A DNA stretch of 46,349 nucleotides from Rhizaria sp. SCN 62-66 (taxonomy: Eukaryota; Rhizaria, unplaced), in NCBI GenBank assembly GCA_001724265.1, contig MEDY01000361.1, positions 1 to 46,349 of the forward strand. The letters run 5' to 3'. The position numbers and the translations under genes were made by a program. Positions within the stretch are counted from its first letter, which is position 1. Each line of letters opens with the position of its first letter. The notes under the pieces were generated by a model. That model was not told the origin of the DNA, searched no databases, and saw nothing but the letters and a program-made list of their open reading frames with translations. Of the stretch, positions 1 to 12,200 are shown piece by piece.

Positions 1-1
<1 letters not shown>

Positions 2-76
<75 letters not shown>
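2..76 (+). repeat. Uninterrupted CAG trinucleotide tract (25 visible units)
   Basis: Twenty-five perfect CAG units start at the window edge, followed by CAA GAG. They are read as glutamine in the G1 frame. The true tract length is unknown because it runs off the left edge. Pure CAG runs are prone to length change, unlike the mixed CAG/CAA runs elsewhere in G1. Confidence 0.95.
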
Positions 77-79
<3 letters not shown>

Positions 80-292
80 GAGCTAGAGCTAGACCTAGAG
101 ACAGAAGCGGAGCTCAAGCAGCACGACCAAGAGCTGGAGCAAGAGCAAGAGAATCTGTATTACGAGCAGCAGCAGCAGTTGCTTTTGTTGGAGCAGCAAC
201 AGCTGCAGCTGCAACAGCAGCAGTTGATGTTGCAGCAACAGCAGCAACAGTTGCTTTTGAAGCAACAGCAGCGCAAGCAGGAGATGTTACAA

Positions 293-324
<32 letters not shown>

Positions 325-3300
325 GCAGCAGCAACAGCAGAAGCAGCAGCAACAGCAACGTTTGTTTCACAAGAGTGAAGGCGGCAGCGCTGCTGTCAAT
401 TCGACTCTGCCATCCTCTGCCTCTACCTCTGCCGCTGCCGCTGCCCCCGCGTCAGCTGCAGACACAAGCTCTAGCGCGACCAAGAGGACCAAGACCAGTG
501 GGATCTTGAACACTGTGCCCGCCTCGGCCTCCGCTCCCGCCGTGGTTTCAAACAACACCAATCTCAAGAACAGTAACGGAAGCGAGAGCGCGAATGCTAT
601 GACTAAGCCTCAGTCTCAGCCCAAGCCTCAGCCTCAGTCTCAGTCTCAGGCCCAGTCTCAGCCTCAGCCTCAGCCTTCGCAGTGGCAGTCTCAGTCGCTG
701 TCTAAGCCACAGCCTCAGTCTGTGTCTGTTGTCGTTACCCAGTCCAAGCCTTCGAGCGCCTCACAGTCAGTGGCCACCGTTGACCCACAGTCGCAGTTGC
801 AGTTGCAGCCTCAGCCGCTGTCTGTCCCTCGCTCACAACCGCAGTCTCAGTCGGTTGCCACCCCGAGAGGCTCACAGTCGCTTGTGCAGCAGCAGCAGGA
901 GCAACAGCAGCAATGTCCTAAGTCGCCGTTTGTCTCTCTTGCCAGCCCTATCCCCGCAAAGAAGCAGCAGCCTCAGCAGCCGCACCAACAACAACAGCAG
1001 CAGAAGCAGCAGGTGCCGGTGCCAAAGAAGCAGCACCAGCAGGAACAGCAGAGCCAGAGCCAGATTCAGAGCTCGACTGAGAAGCCGTCTCAGCTGGCCA
1101 CGGCGTTGTTCGTTGCCGCCGCCGACCCCCCCGTGACAACTCTCACTCACACGCCCCGCCACAGCCACAATCAGACGGCGACTGCGACTGGCAGTGCGCG
1201 CGACTCTCGGAGTAATCCTTCCGGCAGTAATCCTTCGAGCGCGGCCGCGGCGTCCCCCGAGGCGGCTGCGGCGTCCCCTGAGGCGGCGGCGGTGGTGGCC
1301 GAGGTGCTGGCCCGTCTGCCGCCTGGCAGTACACACCTCCCGCGCGGCGCGCGCTACGGCCACAGCAGCCGCCGCCTCGCCGCGCCATCAGACACCCGCG
1401 CAGACGGCGCTAAGGGGGCGGTGCTGGCTGAGGAGTACTTAGTCGTGCTCGACCCTGCGGGCCTGTACTTAGACGCCCACGGCAACCCCATCTTTCCTCC
1501 CCCACACGACCAAAATCACAACGGCGATGACCGCAACGGGAACCTTTCGCCAGACGCCACCGCCTACCAGGGGGCCGCGTACCCGGCCGAGGATGCAGCG
1601 GAGGCGGCTTTGCTTACCGCGGAGCGCGCGCTGCTGGCGGCCGAGGCGGAGGAGGAGTACCGCCGCCGCGAGCTCGCCGGCGCAGCCGTGCGGCGGGCGG
1701 CGGAGGCGGCCGAGGCGGCGGCGGCGCGGCGGCTTGCCAGGCAGCGGCAGCTGCAGCAGCACCAGCAGCAGAAGCAGCAGCTGCAGCAGAGCGTGCAGCA
1801 ACAGGAGCAGCAGCTGCAGCAGCAGAGGCTGTTGTTAGAGCAACAGCAGCAGCAGCAGTTGTTGTTTGAGCAGCAGCAGCAGCAGCGTGACCGTGAACAG
1901 CAGCAGCAGCAGCGGCAGCGGGAGCTGGAGCAGCAACAGTATTTAGAGCAGCAGCAGCGGCTAGAGCAAGAGCGGCTGGAGCAGCAGTTGTTGCTGCAGC
2001 AGCAGCAGTTGCAGCAGCAGAAGCAGCAACAGCAAGAGCAAGAGCAACGGCTGCAGCAGCAGCAGCAGTATGAGGCGCAACAGAGGTATTTGGAGCAGCT
2101 GCAGCAACAACAACAGCTGCAGCAGCAACAGCAGCTGCAGCAGCAGCAGGAGCAGGAGCATTACTTACAGCAGCAGCAGAGGCACTTAGACACGACTCTG
2201 CCGTCCGTAAACACTTACACCACCGTCATCGACGACGGCTATGCGGACGATGAAGTTAAGCCGCCACGCGCGTCGCTGCACGAGTCCATCCCGCACAGCC
2301 ACGATGCCCACGGTCACTCGCCCTTCCACGCGGCTTGTTTTATCGCCCGCGACCCCCCCAGTTCTGTCACTGGAGCGTTCCCCCCCGCGCCGCCCCTCTT
2401 GGCGACTGGCGGCGGCGGCGGTCTAAGGGGTTACCTCGACCCCGCGTCACCGACTGCGCGTGCCCCGCGTAGTCCGGGGTACTTACCCAAGACGAGCACA
2501 CTTAAGCACGCGTCCCCCTTAGCCATGGGACCCTCAGCCACTTACAATAGCAACAACAACGCCGACTTTGACGCTGACCTTAGCAACAACAACAACGATG
2601 ACACAGCAGTCGGTGCGGTGAGTTCGAGCCCTACCCGCAGCAGCAGCCGCAGCATCAGCCGCCCCCGCGCCCCGACTGGCAGCACCGTGAGCTGTGCCAT
2701 CAGCAATGGCGCGGCCCCTGGCGTGAGCGTGATCGCGTCCGCGACCGCGCCCTCGGCGCTCGCGGCCGCCGCCGTGGCCACGGCCCCCGGTGCGAGCGCC
2801 GCCGCCAACGCGGCCGTGGTGCAGCGCGCGCGCGAGCGCAGCAGGGTGCGCGCGCCGCCCGGGCCAAGTACCCCCTTAGAGCGGGTAAGTAGCCCGAGGG
2901 GCAGGCGCGCCCCTTACAATGAGTCGGGTCATGTTGTAAGTACTCCGCGGAACAGCTCTGCTGCTGCTGCTGCCGCTGCTTCTGAGGGGAATGTAAGTAC
3001 TCCTGTAGCGGCGCATGTAAGTACGACTCGGGTGCTTGAGAGCCCGATGCTGGCGTCCCCCTTAGATCTCTCGACCGCCTCCGTCACTCACATTAACTCT
3101 CACACGAACAACAACAACAACAACAACAACGACAACGACAACGACGATAACGCCGTTGACGCCAGTGCGGATGCGATTGTTGCCGACTGTGGGCGCGGCA
3201 GTGACTGTGAGAGCGACGTCGACGCCGCTGTCAGCTACAGTGACTTGGTTTCCACGCCTTCTAAGCACGCGAACAATTATAACAACAACAATCACGTTAT

Positions 3301-6300
3301 TGTTGCTACAGCTCCTGTTATTGGTGTTTTAGACAACACTTTGCCTTCGCTGCCTAGTCCTTCACACTTACTGCAACAGCAGCAGCAGCAGGCCCAGTCG
3401 CACTTGCGCTCGCAGCCGCAGCCGCAATTACGGCCGCGGCCGTTGTCTCTAGTCGCCGCCGCCACCGCCGCCGCCACCGCCGCCGCCGCCGCCGCGCCGC
3501 TTCGGCTGGCGTCCCCCTCAGGCTCGAGTCAGGCCGCCGCCGCCGCTGCGGTCGCCGCCGCCGCCGCAGTGTACGGCCACGGTCATTCTGCCGCTGCTCA
3601 CGGTCACTTTGCTGCTCACGGTCACGGTCACGGTCAAGCGTCTGCGATCCCGGCGTCCCCTCGCTCGCAGTCGCCTTCTCTCTCACACTCCCACTCGCAA
3701 CAGCAGCAGCAGCAGCAGCCGCGGCCGCTGTCCCCGCGCGCGGCGTCGCGGCTCCGGGAGCGCGCGACCGCCGCCGTCTCCCGCCATCTCGCGCGCGCGG
3801 CATCCCCGCTGCGCCTGCCGCCCTCACGCAGCGTCGACCTGGCCGGCCAGGGCGGCGACCGCGGCGCGGGCATGACCGAGTGGCGCCGGCCGAAGCACCC
3901 TGCCTCTGCTGTGGCGCCGCTGCCGCTGACGCCGTCTAAGGGGGCTGGGACGCCGTCTAAGAACAGGGGCGCGGCGGCGGCGGGGGCGGGTAAGGGGGGA
4001 CTGCCGCTCACGCCGTCTGCGTCGAGGAGGAGCAGCGACGCGGGGCTCAGTAGCAACAATAATAGCATTAACGCTATTAGTGCTATTAATGCTAGTAATA
4101 TCACTAACGCAAGCAGTAGCAACGCTGATAAGCCGATTGGCGACAGTTCTGATAAGGCTGAGACTGACTCTGCGACTGCCGCTGAGACTGCCACGCCAAA
4201 GTCCGAGGCTGAAATTGAAGCTAATGCTGCTGCTGCTGAGGCCACTGCTGCTGAGGCTGCCGCTGCTGAGGCCGCTAAGGCTGCTGAGGCCGAGGCTGAG
4301 GCAAAGGCAAAGGCCGAGGCCGATGCTAAGGCCAAGGCTGACGCGGAGGCGGCGGCTGCCTCGGCGACGGCCGCAGCGGCCGCGGCGGCAATGACGCTGC
4401 TTGTGCCGTTGCTGCGCGAGTCTCTGGGCTTGCCTCCCGTCTCTAGCAGCAGCAACAACAGTAGTAGCAGCAACAGCAGCAACGCGAGAGCTAACAGCGA
4501 GAATGAGGCCGACTCAGGCGCTGATGTCGATGGTGCCGCAGAGACAACGACTGCTCCTGGGACTATGACTGAGAACGCGGCAGTCAAGTCGCCCGTCAAG
4601 ACTGCGGAGTCCGAGTCTAAGAGCGGTACTTACACCGCGTCTAAGGGCCAGCAACGCGACCTGGTGACGCACGCGAACGACCTGGCCAAGGAGGCGCTGT
4701 CCCTCAAGAACCGCATTGAGACAGCGTCTCACGGCAACTACAATCACGCCAATGCTCAGGAGAGCGATGATGCTGCAGCTGCTGCTGCCGCTGCTTTTGC
4801 TGCCGCTGAGGCCGAGGCCAATGACAAGGCTAAGGCTGAGGCGGAGGCTGCGGCCGAGGCTGCGGCCAAGGCACTGGCTCAGCAGGCGCAGGCTGAGGCT
4901 GCTGCGCAGGCGAGGGCGGAGGCCGAGGCTGCCGCGAAGCTTGAGGCCGAGGCTAAGGCTAAGGCTGAGGCCGCTGCTGCTGCCGCTGCCGCGGAGGCCG
5001 AGGCTGTGTTGATGGCCCAAGCAGCCGCCGCGACCGCCGCCGCTGCCGCCGCCGAGGCTGCCGCCGCCGCCGCACTGGCCTCAGCCCAGGCGGCCGCCAG
5101 GGAGGCCGCCGCCACCGAGGCCGCAGCGCTATTCGTCGCCTCGAACTCGCCCTACAGCAAGCGCGCGGGTGCCAGAAGTGCTGCTGCTGACTCCGCTGCT
5201 GCTGACTCCGCTGCTGCTGCCGCTGCTGCTGCTGTTGTGGATCCGTTGGCAACTGTGAACGCGGGCGCTGCGGAGTTCAGCAACTTCTTGGACGAGGCCC
5301 TTGCATCCGCAGGCGTTCCCTTAAACGGCGGCGCGAGCGACGGGACTTTGGGGGGTACTTACATGAAGGACGACTTGCCCCTTACACCGTCCGAGATTTA
5401 CTACTTACAGCAGCAGCAGCAGAAGCAGCGGCTGGCTAAGGGCGGCAACACGGGATACTTAGACGGCGCCCACGACGGCTACTTACAGTCGAGCGGGCTG
5501 TTCACCGCCAGCGGCCGAGTCCTGCCCGCGACGGCGCTGCCTGTGGCCGTGCCGATGCTCTTGCCGCAGCAGGACGTGAACAACGCGCACTCGCTGCTCA
5601 ATAACAACAACAGCAGTACCGGTGGCAGTTATGATATGACTCCGAACAGCAAGCTCCAGCAGCTCCAGCAGCAGCAGCCTCGGCCGCTGCGGCTGACAGG
5701 GCTCAACCCGCAGGCTCGCGCCGCCGCCATCGCGCGCACCAAGGCGCTCGTCCTCGCGTCGCCGTCGCACGGTAGCGGCAGTCGGCAGCAGCAGCAGCTA
5801 TTGGAGCAGCAACAGAAGCAGCAGCTGCTGCAGCAGCAGAGGCAGTCACAGCTCAAGGAGAGGGCTTCACAGGTACGTTAACAAACAATAACACAATTTG
5901 TGCCATAAGATAGGATATAATTAAGTTTGAAGCCTTGCATACCACATTTTTCATATTTAAAACGTGTTTTTATCAAGTATTGGTTTCTAATTGAGTTTAC
6001 CATCGTGATCTGTAATATTTTAATCCATCTTTAATATTTTAATCCATCTTTGCGTTCTGCAGATGCAGCCTATGTCGCAGCAGCTGGGCCGCGCGCGCGC
6101 CGCGCCCGGCTCCATAATCAACTTGACTCCGCCGCGCAGCAGCAGCAAGGCGCGCGCGAGCCGTGACCGTGAGCAGTCGACCGACCGTAGCGACAGGAGC
6201 AGCAGCAGCGACAGGTACCGTGACGCCGTCTCGGGGACGGTGACCGCGCACGTGCCGATTGCGCAGGCGAGCAGCGCGACTGCGTTTGTTGTCGACCAGA

Positions 6301-6311
6301 CCAGCAACTAA
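2..6311 (+). CDS. G1: giant Q/A/S-rich low-complexity protein, 5' partial, two exons
   Basis: Joined 2..5872 and 6063..6311. The frame is already open at base 2 inside a pure CAG run, so the true start lies left of the window; at least 2039 codons are visible, ending in TAA. I do not recognise the family. Visible parts in order: Q/E/L-rich coiled-coil-like start; an S/Q/P region (about 600-900); a less repetitive acidic and alanine-rich block (about 1420-1740); a second long Q/E/L coiled-coil stretch (about 1745-2190); S/T-P-rich sequence with N runs; and an A/E/K helix-like region (about 4200-5130). The motif LPLTPS occurs three times (3920, 4001, 5375) and resembles proline-directed kinase sites. 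The second exon is basic and S/R-rich. No membrane segment or signal peptide is seen. A nuclear or scaffold role is only a guess. Despite hundreds of glutamines it contains no in-frame TAG. Confidence 0.8.
5873..6062 (+). other. Intron of G1 (190 nt, phase 0)
   Basis: The donor is CAG|GTACGTTAAC and the acceptor TTCTGCAG|ATG. The interval is strongly AT-rich against GC-rich exons on both sides. Splicing replaces the immediate stop in GTACGTTAA with an 82-codon basic tail. The length, phase 0 and GTACGT donor match the eight introns inferred in genes A and B. Confidence 0.85.
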
Positions 6312-6883
6312 GACTGGCGGGGGATTGCACGGGCAACATGAGTCGTTGTCCGCGTTTTTGTGCTGTCTTTGGTTTGCTAACCGATTTATTAATAGATGAA
6401 ATGACTTCGTTTGAATACAACATGATTTTGTTTGTTTCATTTCATTCACTTGTCAGAGCTGGCTCGAGGGAGACAACAATTGTGACGCACAAAGCGCGAT
6501 GAGTTTATCACGTCAGAAGTTGGCTACATAATATAGTTTTTCATTTTTATTTTTATTTTTATAAGAGATAAACATGAAATATTAGTAGCCAATTGAAAGG
6601 AAGACAACTGTGCACACACAGAGCGATGTAAGATCGGGGCCACCTGCGGTACATTCGCCCAACCGTTTGTGGTGGGATGGGAACCATGGGAAGGGACACT
6701 TCCACCCGCCCAAACCGTTGAAACAACCCCACTCAACCATGACTTAATATATCGTCAGAATAGGATTTAGCTCAACCCTAATAACCAATCTCATCTATTA
6801 TTATTCTTAATATTTTTATAATAGTCTTAGTACTGGTTTAGTACTTAGTGTCCCTGTATTAATATAGACTGAGCTAGAGCAGA
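6312..6883. other. Intergenic region G1-G2 (572 bp)
   Basis: AT-rich flanks surround a GC-richer island at about 6590-6735. Two diverged copies of one segment are visible, near 6466-6503 and 6598-6631, both reading roughly GA(A)GACAAC..TGTG..CACA.AG.GCGATG. No tRNA boxes or convincing ORF are seen. The region must hold the G1 3' end and the G2 promoter. TATA-like AT-rich sequence lies at about 6780-6870, just before the G2 ATG. Confidence 0.5.
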
Positions 6884-8863
6884 ATGTCGCGCCAGCGCTC
6901 AAGCCTCCCAGACCTTCCAAGTCCAAGCCCGCATCGCAGCGTCGCTGCCCGCGTGCCTGTCACTTCCACAGCCTTTTTACGCGAAAATGCCACGGAAAAC
7001 ACCCCACTTTTTCGTCCCGCAACCTACACTTCCCCCTTTAACTCTCCCTTCACTCCCACAGCGACCCCGACAACTACTTCAAGTACGAACATCCTCGCTT
7101 CTCATCCTTCTCAGAGACATAAGAGCAAGAGAAAGATCAGTGGCACCAAGCGTGGCGACACAACAGACGACGGAAGCGACGAGAACGCGAGCCACTTGTT
7201 CGACTTCTCCCCTCTGCAGTTCAACGTCGCCCCGGCTTCGGCCTCGCCCCTGCTGGCTGTGAGGGCCACTGAGCGCCTCGCCACCGCGACGCAGTCCGCG
7301 CTGCTACAACTTCCCTCGGCCGTGGCGTCAGCGCCGGCAACAGCGCCAGCCTCAGTCTCAGCCTCGGTCTTCAACGCAAGCACTCGAGCCCGCAGCACTC
7401 GCGCTGGCGTTGGCGCTGGCGCTGGCGCTGGCGCTGGTGCGAGTGGGGCTGCGACTTCGAGTGCAAGTGGGCGTAGTAAGCACTGGCAAGGCCAGGGGCG
7501 TCAGCTGTCGCCGTATCCACACTCGCAAAAACACGTCTCTCGCACCGCAACAGCAACATCATCATCAGCAGCAACAGCGGTAGCGAGTGCGGGCGCCGGC
7601 GCACTTGCGCAGGAGAAGAGCCAGACTGGCAGCGGGAGTGGGTCCGGCAGGGGCTTGATGCCCAGGTTGCAAGAGGCAGACGAGGAGCATGCGAGTGACA
7701 ACGACTGGATTGCGGCGAGTACTTACACCGACAAGGGTGCTTACAGTCGCGCTCGTGGTGACATCCAACAGCTGCAGCAGCATCAACAACAGCAGCGGAC
7801 GCAGTCTCGCGTCTCTCTGCTACTGACTCCCTTCAAAACAGCACCCTCAACAGCAGCAGCAGCTGCGAATCGCACGGGCGCCAGCAGGAGTCCCAGCCTG
7901 GGCGTGAGTGTCGCTGGCGCTGGCGCTCGTGATGGTGCAAGTGTGGGCGGTGGCAGCAGTCTGCTGTACAGCCGCAGCCCCCCTCTGCTGCTTAGCCCTG
8001 CCCGCAGCCCTCGTCGCCACGCGAGCGCTCTCCCGAAGACCAGCACTGACATTATGGCTAACACGAGCACTCACACAGCTCACACCGATGCTAGCGCTTA
8101 CGCGAGCCCTCGCAACCAGTCGCGTCTCCTCGCCAGTATGGGCGGCGCGAGCTCTGGCCGTGCGAGTGTCAGCGCGAGCAGCACTCCGCTCAGCGGTAGT
8201 GGAAGCCCTTACATGAACCCTTACACGGGTGGCGCCTCAACCGGCCTGCGCTACACCAGTCCGACGACGACTCCGACTGCGACTCCGAGCGCGAGCGCGA
8301 GTGCAGCTAGCAGTGCCGGCGCCGCGGCTAGCAGCGCCAAGAAGCCCCGTGCTTCAGGCAGTCGCAAGCGTCGTTCTCCTGTAATCACACCGACAACAGC
8401 GAACGACAACGCTTCAATCGGTGGCACTTACATGGGTGACGACGACCAAGGTATAAGTGCGCGCAGTCAGCTTACCGCGGTTTCTAAGAGGTCTCGCTAT
8501 GCTCACGGTCACTCGCCGATCAAGTCCCCGTCGAAGCACGCCCTCGCTTTGTCTAAGGGCGGACTTAGCCTCTACGGCAGCAGCAACAACGACGACGATG
8601 ATGATGACGCCGACGACGCGAAGGACTGGGACCGCGACCGCGACTCGGTGTTTCAGCGCAAGATGACCAAAGCGGAGCGGGCGGCGCTCTCGGCAACGCG
8701 CACTGCCGCCACAGCGGCGGCGGCTGCGGCCGCGGCGGCGGCGGCAGAGGCGGCTGCGGCGGCGGAAGACAAGAGCGCGATCGAGAAGGAAGTGAAGAAT
8801 GTGAACGATTTCTACAGTAATATCGACAAGATGAGCTTAGACGACGTTTTCGCAATCGATTAA
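6884..8863 (+). CDS. G2: 659-residue S/A/T-rich low-complexity protein
   Basis: A single exon runs from ATG (context CAGAATGTC) to TAA. I do not recognise a family. The N-terminus is rich in SP/TP dipeptides. The middle consists of Ala/Gly/Ser repeats, including a GAGAGAG run near 7405-7440 and TYTDKGAY at 7721-7744. The motif GGTYMGDD begins at about 8422. An acidic D-run (about 8590-8620) precedes a poly-alanine helix-like segment and a more ordinary C-terminus ending KMSLDDVFAID, which looks like the part most likely to be under sequence constraint. Several basic clusters (HKSKRK, SRKRR) could act as nuclear localisation signals. No signal peptide or membrane segment is seen. It shares PKTST, TYT and GTYMxDD motifs with G1 and G3, suggesting common ancestry or a common partner. 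Confidence 0.75.
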   Translation: MSRQRSSLPDLPSPSPHRSVAARVPVTSTAFLRENATENTPLFRPATYTSPFNSPFTPTATPTTTSSTNILASHPSQRHKSKRKISGTKRGDTTDDGSDENASHLFDFSPLQFNVAPASASPLLAVRATERLATATQSALLQLPSAVASAPATAPASVSASVFNASTRARSTRAGVGAGAGAGAGASGAATSSASGRSKHWQGQGRQLSPYPHSQKHVSRTATATSSSAATAVASAGAGALAQEKSQTGSGSGSGRGLMPRLQEADEEHASDNDWIAASTYTDKGAYSRARGDIQQLQQHQQQQRTQSRVSLLLTPFKTAPSTAAAAANRTGASRSPSLGVSVAGAGARDGASVGGGSSLLYSRSPPLLLSPARSPRRHASALPKTSTDIMANTSTHTAHTDASAYASPRNQSRLLASMGGASSGRASVSASSTPLSGSGSPYMNPYTGGASTGLRYTSPTTTPTATPSASASAASSAGAAASSAKKPRASGSRKRRSPVITPTTANDNASIGGTYMGDDDQGISARSQLTAVSKRSRYAHGHSPIKSPSKHALALSKGGLSLYGSSNNDDDDDDADDAKDWDRDRDSVFQRKMTKAERAALSATRTAATAAAAAAAAAAAEAAAAAEDKSAIEKEVKNVNDFYSNIDKMSLDDVFAID

Positions 8864-9219
8864 GGATGTTAATACTTTTTGAAAACAAGAAAAAAACAAA
8901 GAAACTGCTGTCACCGAAAAAAGTGATGGTATACGGTCATTTTAGAGGGCGCTTATCATGTTGAAAGTGCAAGTTACTTAGAGCGAAAGATAAACAATTT
9001 GAACGTTGGAATACAATTTGAAGAAGTTTGATTCAAAGTTATTATGTATTATTCAAATCAACGTGTGATAATAATTTACTACGTATAAGTTAAGTGATCA
9101 ATTGACTAAAGTAAATGGTTATAAAATAAAGTTCATTGGGGTTTCTCTTGCGTGACTGCAGCAAACAACATAAGAACAGCACTGACGAAATGAAAGATCA
9201 CGTTTGTCTGATGTTATAC
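8864..9219. other. Convergent 3' intergenic region G2/G3
   Basis: This is 356 bp of AT-rich DNA between the TAA of G2 and the TAA of G3. It presumably holds both polyadenylation regions. AATAAA-like words occur, for example ATAAAATAAA near 9121. A possible extra G3 intron (9156..9223) with a short final exon ending at 9119 falls here; see the findings. Confidence 0.5.
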
Positions 9220-12200
9220 TTACTTCGTATTGTTGTTTTTGGTGAAGTCGTTGACACCGTAACGGCCGAACAGTGCACTCATCCTATTATGAATCACGCC
9301 TCCACCCGCATTTGCGTTCGGGCTCCACATACTGTTCGCTCGTGAGGTGCTTGCGTTTGTCTGCGTCTGCGACAGGGGCTGTTGTGACTGAGACTGAGAC
9401 AGCGACTGAGTCGGGGTGGACTTCGGACCGACTGTCGATGACTGCGACACTTGCTGAGACTGCGCCTGCGACTGGGGTGTTTGTTGCTTCTTGTTTGTCG
9501 TCATATGAGCACTCACACTCTTTGCAGCTTTACTGCTGCCGCTGCTGCTACTCATATTGCTGCTAGTATCCTCCGAGCCCGTGTTCGCATAAGTTTTGGC
9601 CTTGTTTGCGGCGATCGGCTTGAGCCCGCTAGAGCCGAACCCGAACTCTTTCAGGAAGTCCTTCACATTGATCCCTTCGCCAGAAATACCACTCTGGCTG
9701 TCTGCAGCTTTGTTCGCAGCATTCACAGGACCGGTGATAGAGGTGACCCTGAGCGCGTGGACGCGCTTCAGCAACGCATTGAAGACTTGACTTTGCTGCT
9801 GCTGCTGCTGCCCTTGCCACTGTGCCTGCGAGAGAGCGTTGTTCGCGACACTATATGCTGTTGCGACCGGCAACGACGCAAACGCACTGAGCACACCCAG
9901 GGCGTCAAGAGTACTGCCATCAACACCGTCATGAGCAATTGCGCGCACACTAGAACTCGCGTTCACGCGTGTTTTCACGCTGCTATAGACGCTCGCGGTG
10001 CTGGCAACGGCAGTGCGCGCCGAGATGACGAGCTCATCGGCCACTTTGGCCACGGTTTTGTAGTGGCAACCCATGGCTTTAACACCAAACGCGTCAAAAA
10101 CAGGCGTGATAGTGACTTTAAGCCGCTTCAAGTCACTTGTATCAGAGTAAAGAGCGCTGATGTTGTTGTACGTGCGACTGGCATAGGCGCTGAAAAGCCC
10201 ATGCACGTCCGTAATCGCGTTCACGTTTGCGTTACTGTTGCAATTGGTGCTCGCGGTGCTGTTCGGTGCACTGGCTGCGTGCGTGTCGCTGCCGAGGTGG
10301 GAAACAACCGTTGTCACGGGCTGCATAGAGGCCTCGCCAGGACGAGCACGACTGCTACTGCTGCCACGATTGGCGTTATTGCCCTGCGCTTGCTCTTCTT
10401 GCTGCTGCTGTTGCTGCTGCTGTTGTTGCTGCTGCTGCAGCTGCTGCCTGGCCTTGGCGGCAACGAACAGCCCCGCCGTGGCGGCCAGCGCCGCGCTGCT
10501 GCGGTCGAGCTCGACGACGACGGTGCGGAGCAGGACCTGCTGCTGCTGGGCCAGCACCAGCAGCCACTGGTCCACGTGGCTGCGGCGCGCCGACAGGACG
10601 GCCGCGGCCACGGCCACGGCCACGGCCGACTGGACCAGGTGCTGGGTCTCGAACGCGGCGACCTTGTCGCTCTCTCTGGGGCTTGCGGGTGGCAGGTTCG
10701 CAAAAATGACGTGACTGTGCGTCGTTTGTTTCCCCGTGTTGTTAGAGCTGGTACTGGTGATGTTGGTCGGGGTCACCGAGTCAGCGGCAACAGTAGCAGC
10801 AACAGTGGTGGCAGTGGCAGCGGCAGAAGCAGCGTACAAAGCAGTGATGGCAGCGATACTACTCTGCGGAACAATCGCAGTAGCTGCCGCGGCAGCCGCC
10901 CTCATTGCGCCACGACTCTCGCGGCTACTACTCGCAGTGCTGTCGTAGTCGCCGTCGCTGTTGCTTTTCGGAGAGGTCATGATGAGGCGCACGAGGCCCG
11001 GGGAGAGTGGCATGAGCGAGACCGCGGACTCGAGCGACGACGCCAGCGGCATCGCGGTGGGGGCGCCGGCAGAGGTCTCGGCGGGCGCGGAAGCAGCGGC
11101 GGTGATCGCGGCGGCGACGGAGGATGCGGGGATGTGAAACGAGAGCAGAGACTGGGTGAAGTTGTACGCATTTGCCATGATCTGAAACAAAAGCGCACTC
11201 ATATTCTTCCCACCGTCGTCATCGCTCATCGCCACACCGCCGGCCGCGCCGGCAGTGGCGCTGGCGTTGGCGGTGCGCACCTCGAGCCTGACGCTGCCGT
11301 CAAGGTCGGCGCACGAGACGACGCCGACGCCGAGCTTGTCGCACTGTGCGCGCCAGCGCTGCTCCTTGCTCAATACGCCGGGCAGCAGGAACGGCGTCGG
11401 CGACTGCGGCAGCGCAGTCTTGGCGACGGCGCGGCGGTAGGCGCCGACTGACTCGGCCAAGTACTTGGACTCCTCAAGGGTGGACGTCACGAGGCTGCGG
11501 AGGCGGAAGAGGCTCAGGGTGATGTTGGCGACGGCAGAGCGCACAGCGACGCCGAGGCCGCTGCCACTGCTACTATTCTTACTCTGAGAGCTCGCACTAG
11601 CATTACCACTGGTAGCATTTGATGAACTAGAGCCAGTGATGTTGCTTGTGCTCCCAGTGGCCGCACTTGCACTGGCGCTGCTGGCGCTCGAGCTCAAGCT
11701 GCTGCTGCTGCTAGACTTGCTGCTGGAGTCAGCGTTCGCACCGGCGCTGTCGTCGTTGCTTAGCGAGGCTAGCTGCTCGGTGACCGCGAGCAGGTGCATC
11801 AGCAAGGCGGGATTGAAGCTGGAGAGGGACGGCGGGGCCGAGGGCTTGAAGCTGAAGAACGAAGCCCAGGAGGCGACCAGGTCCGCGATGTTGCGGGGCG
11901 CGGGTGTGCTGGCAATGATGCGGCTGAGCTCAGGATCAGCGGCAGCAACAGCGGTAGCAGCAGCGGTAGTAGCAGCGGTAGTGGCGTCGACAGCTGAGCT
12001 GGAGTTAAAACTGCTTGAGGCAGAAGTCTTCTTGCTCTTCTTAGGCTCAGTGGTCACCGTCTTGCTCTTGCTCTTGGTCTGGTCGTTGCTGTTGTTGTTG
12101 TTGTTGCTGTTGCTGGTAGTGTGCGTGTGCGTGTGCGTGCGCGTGTTGTCGACAATGATGATGTCGCTCTCGTCACCAGCATTGGGATTCGCGCCCGCAT

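Noticed and set aside
1410-2880. CTAAGGGGG / CCCCCTTAG as telomere-type repeats
   Set aside because: The words are scattered single copies inside coding sequence, never in tandem.
2885-3024. GTAAGT words in G1 as real intron donors
   Set aside because: The frame stays open with coding composition across them, no AT-rich intron-like sequence follows, and most supported donors in this window are GTACGT.
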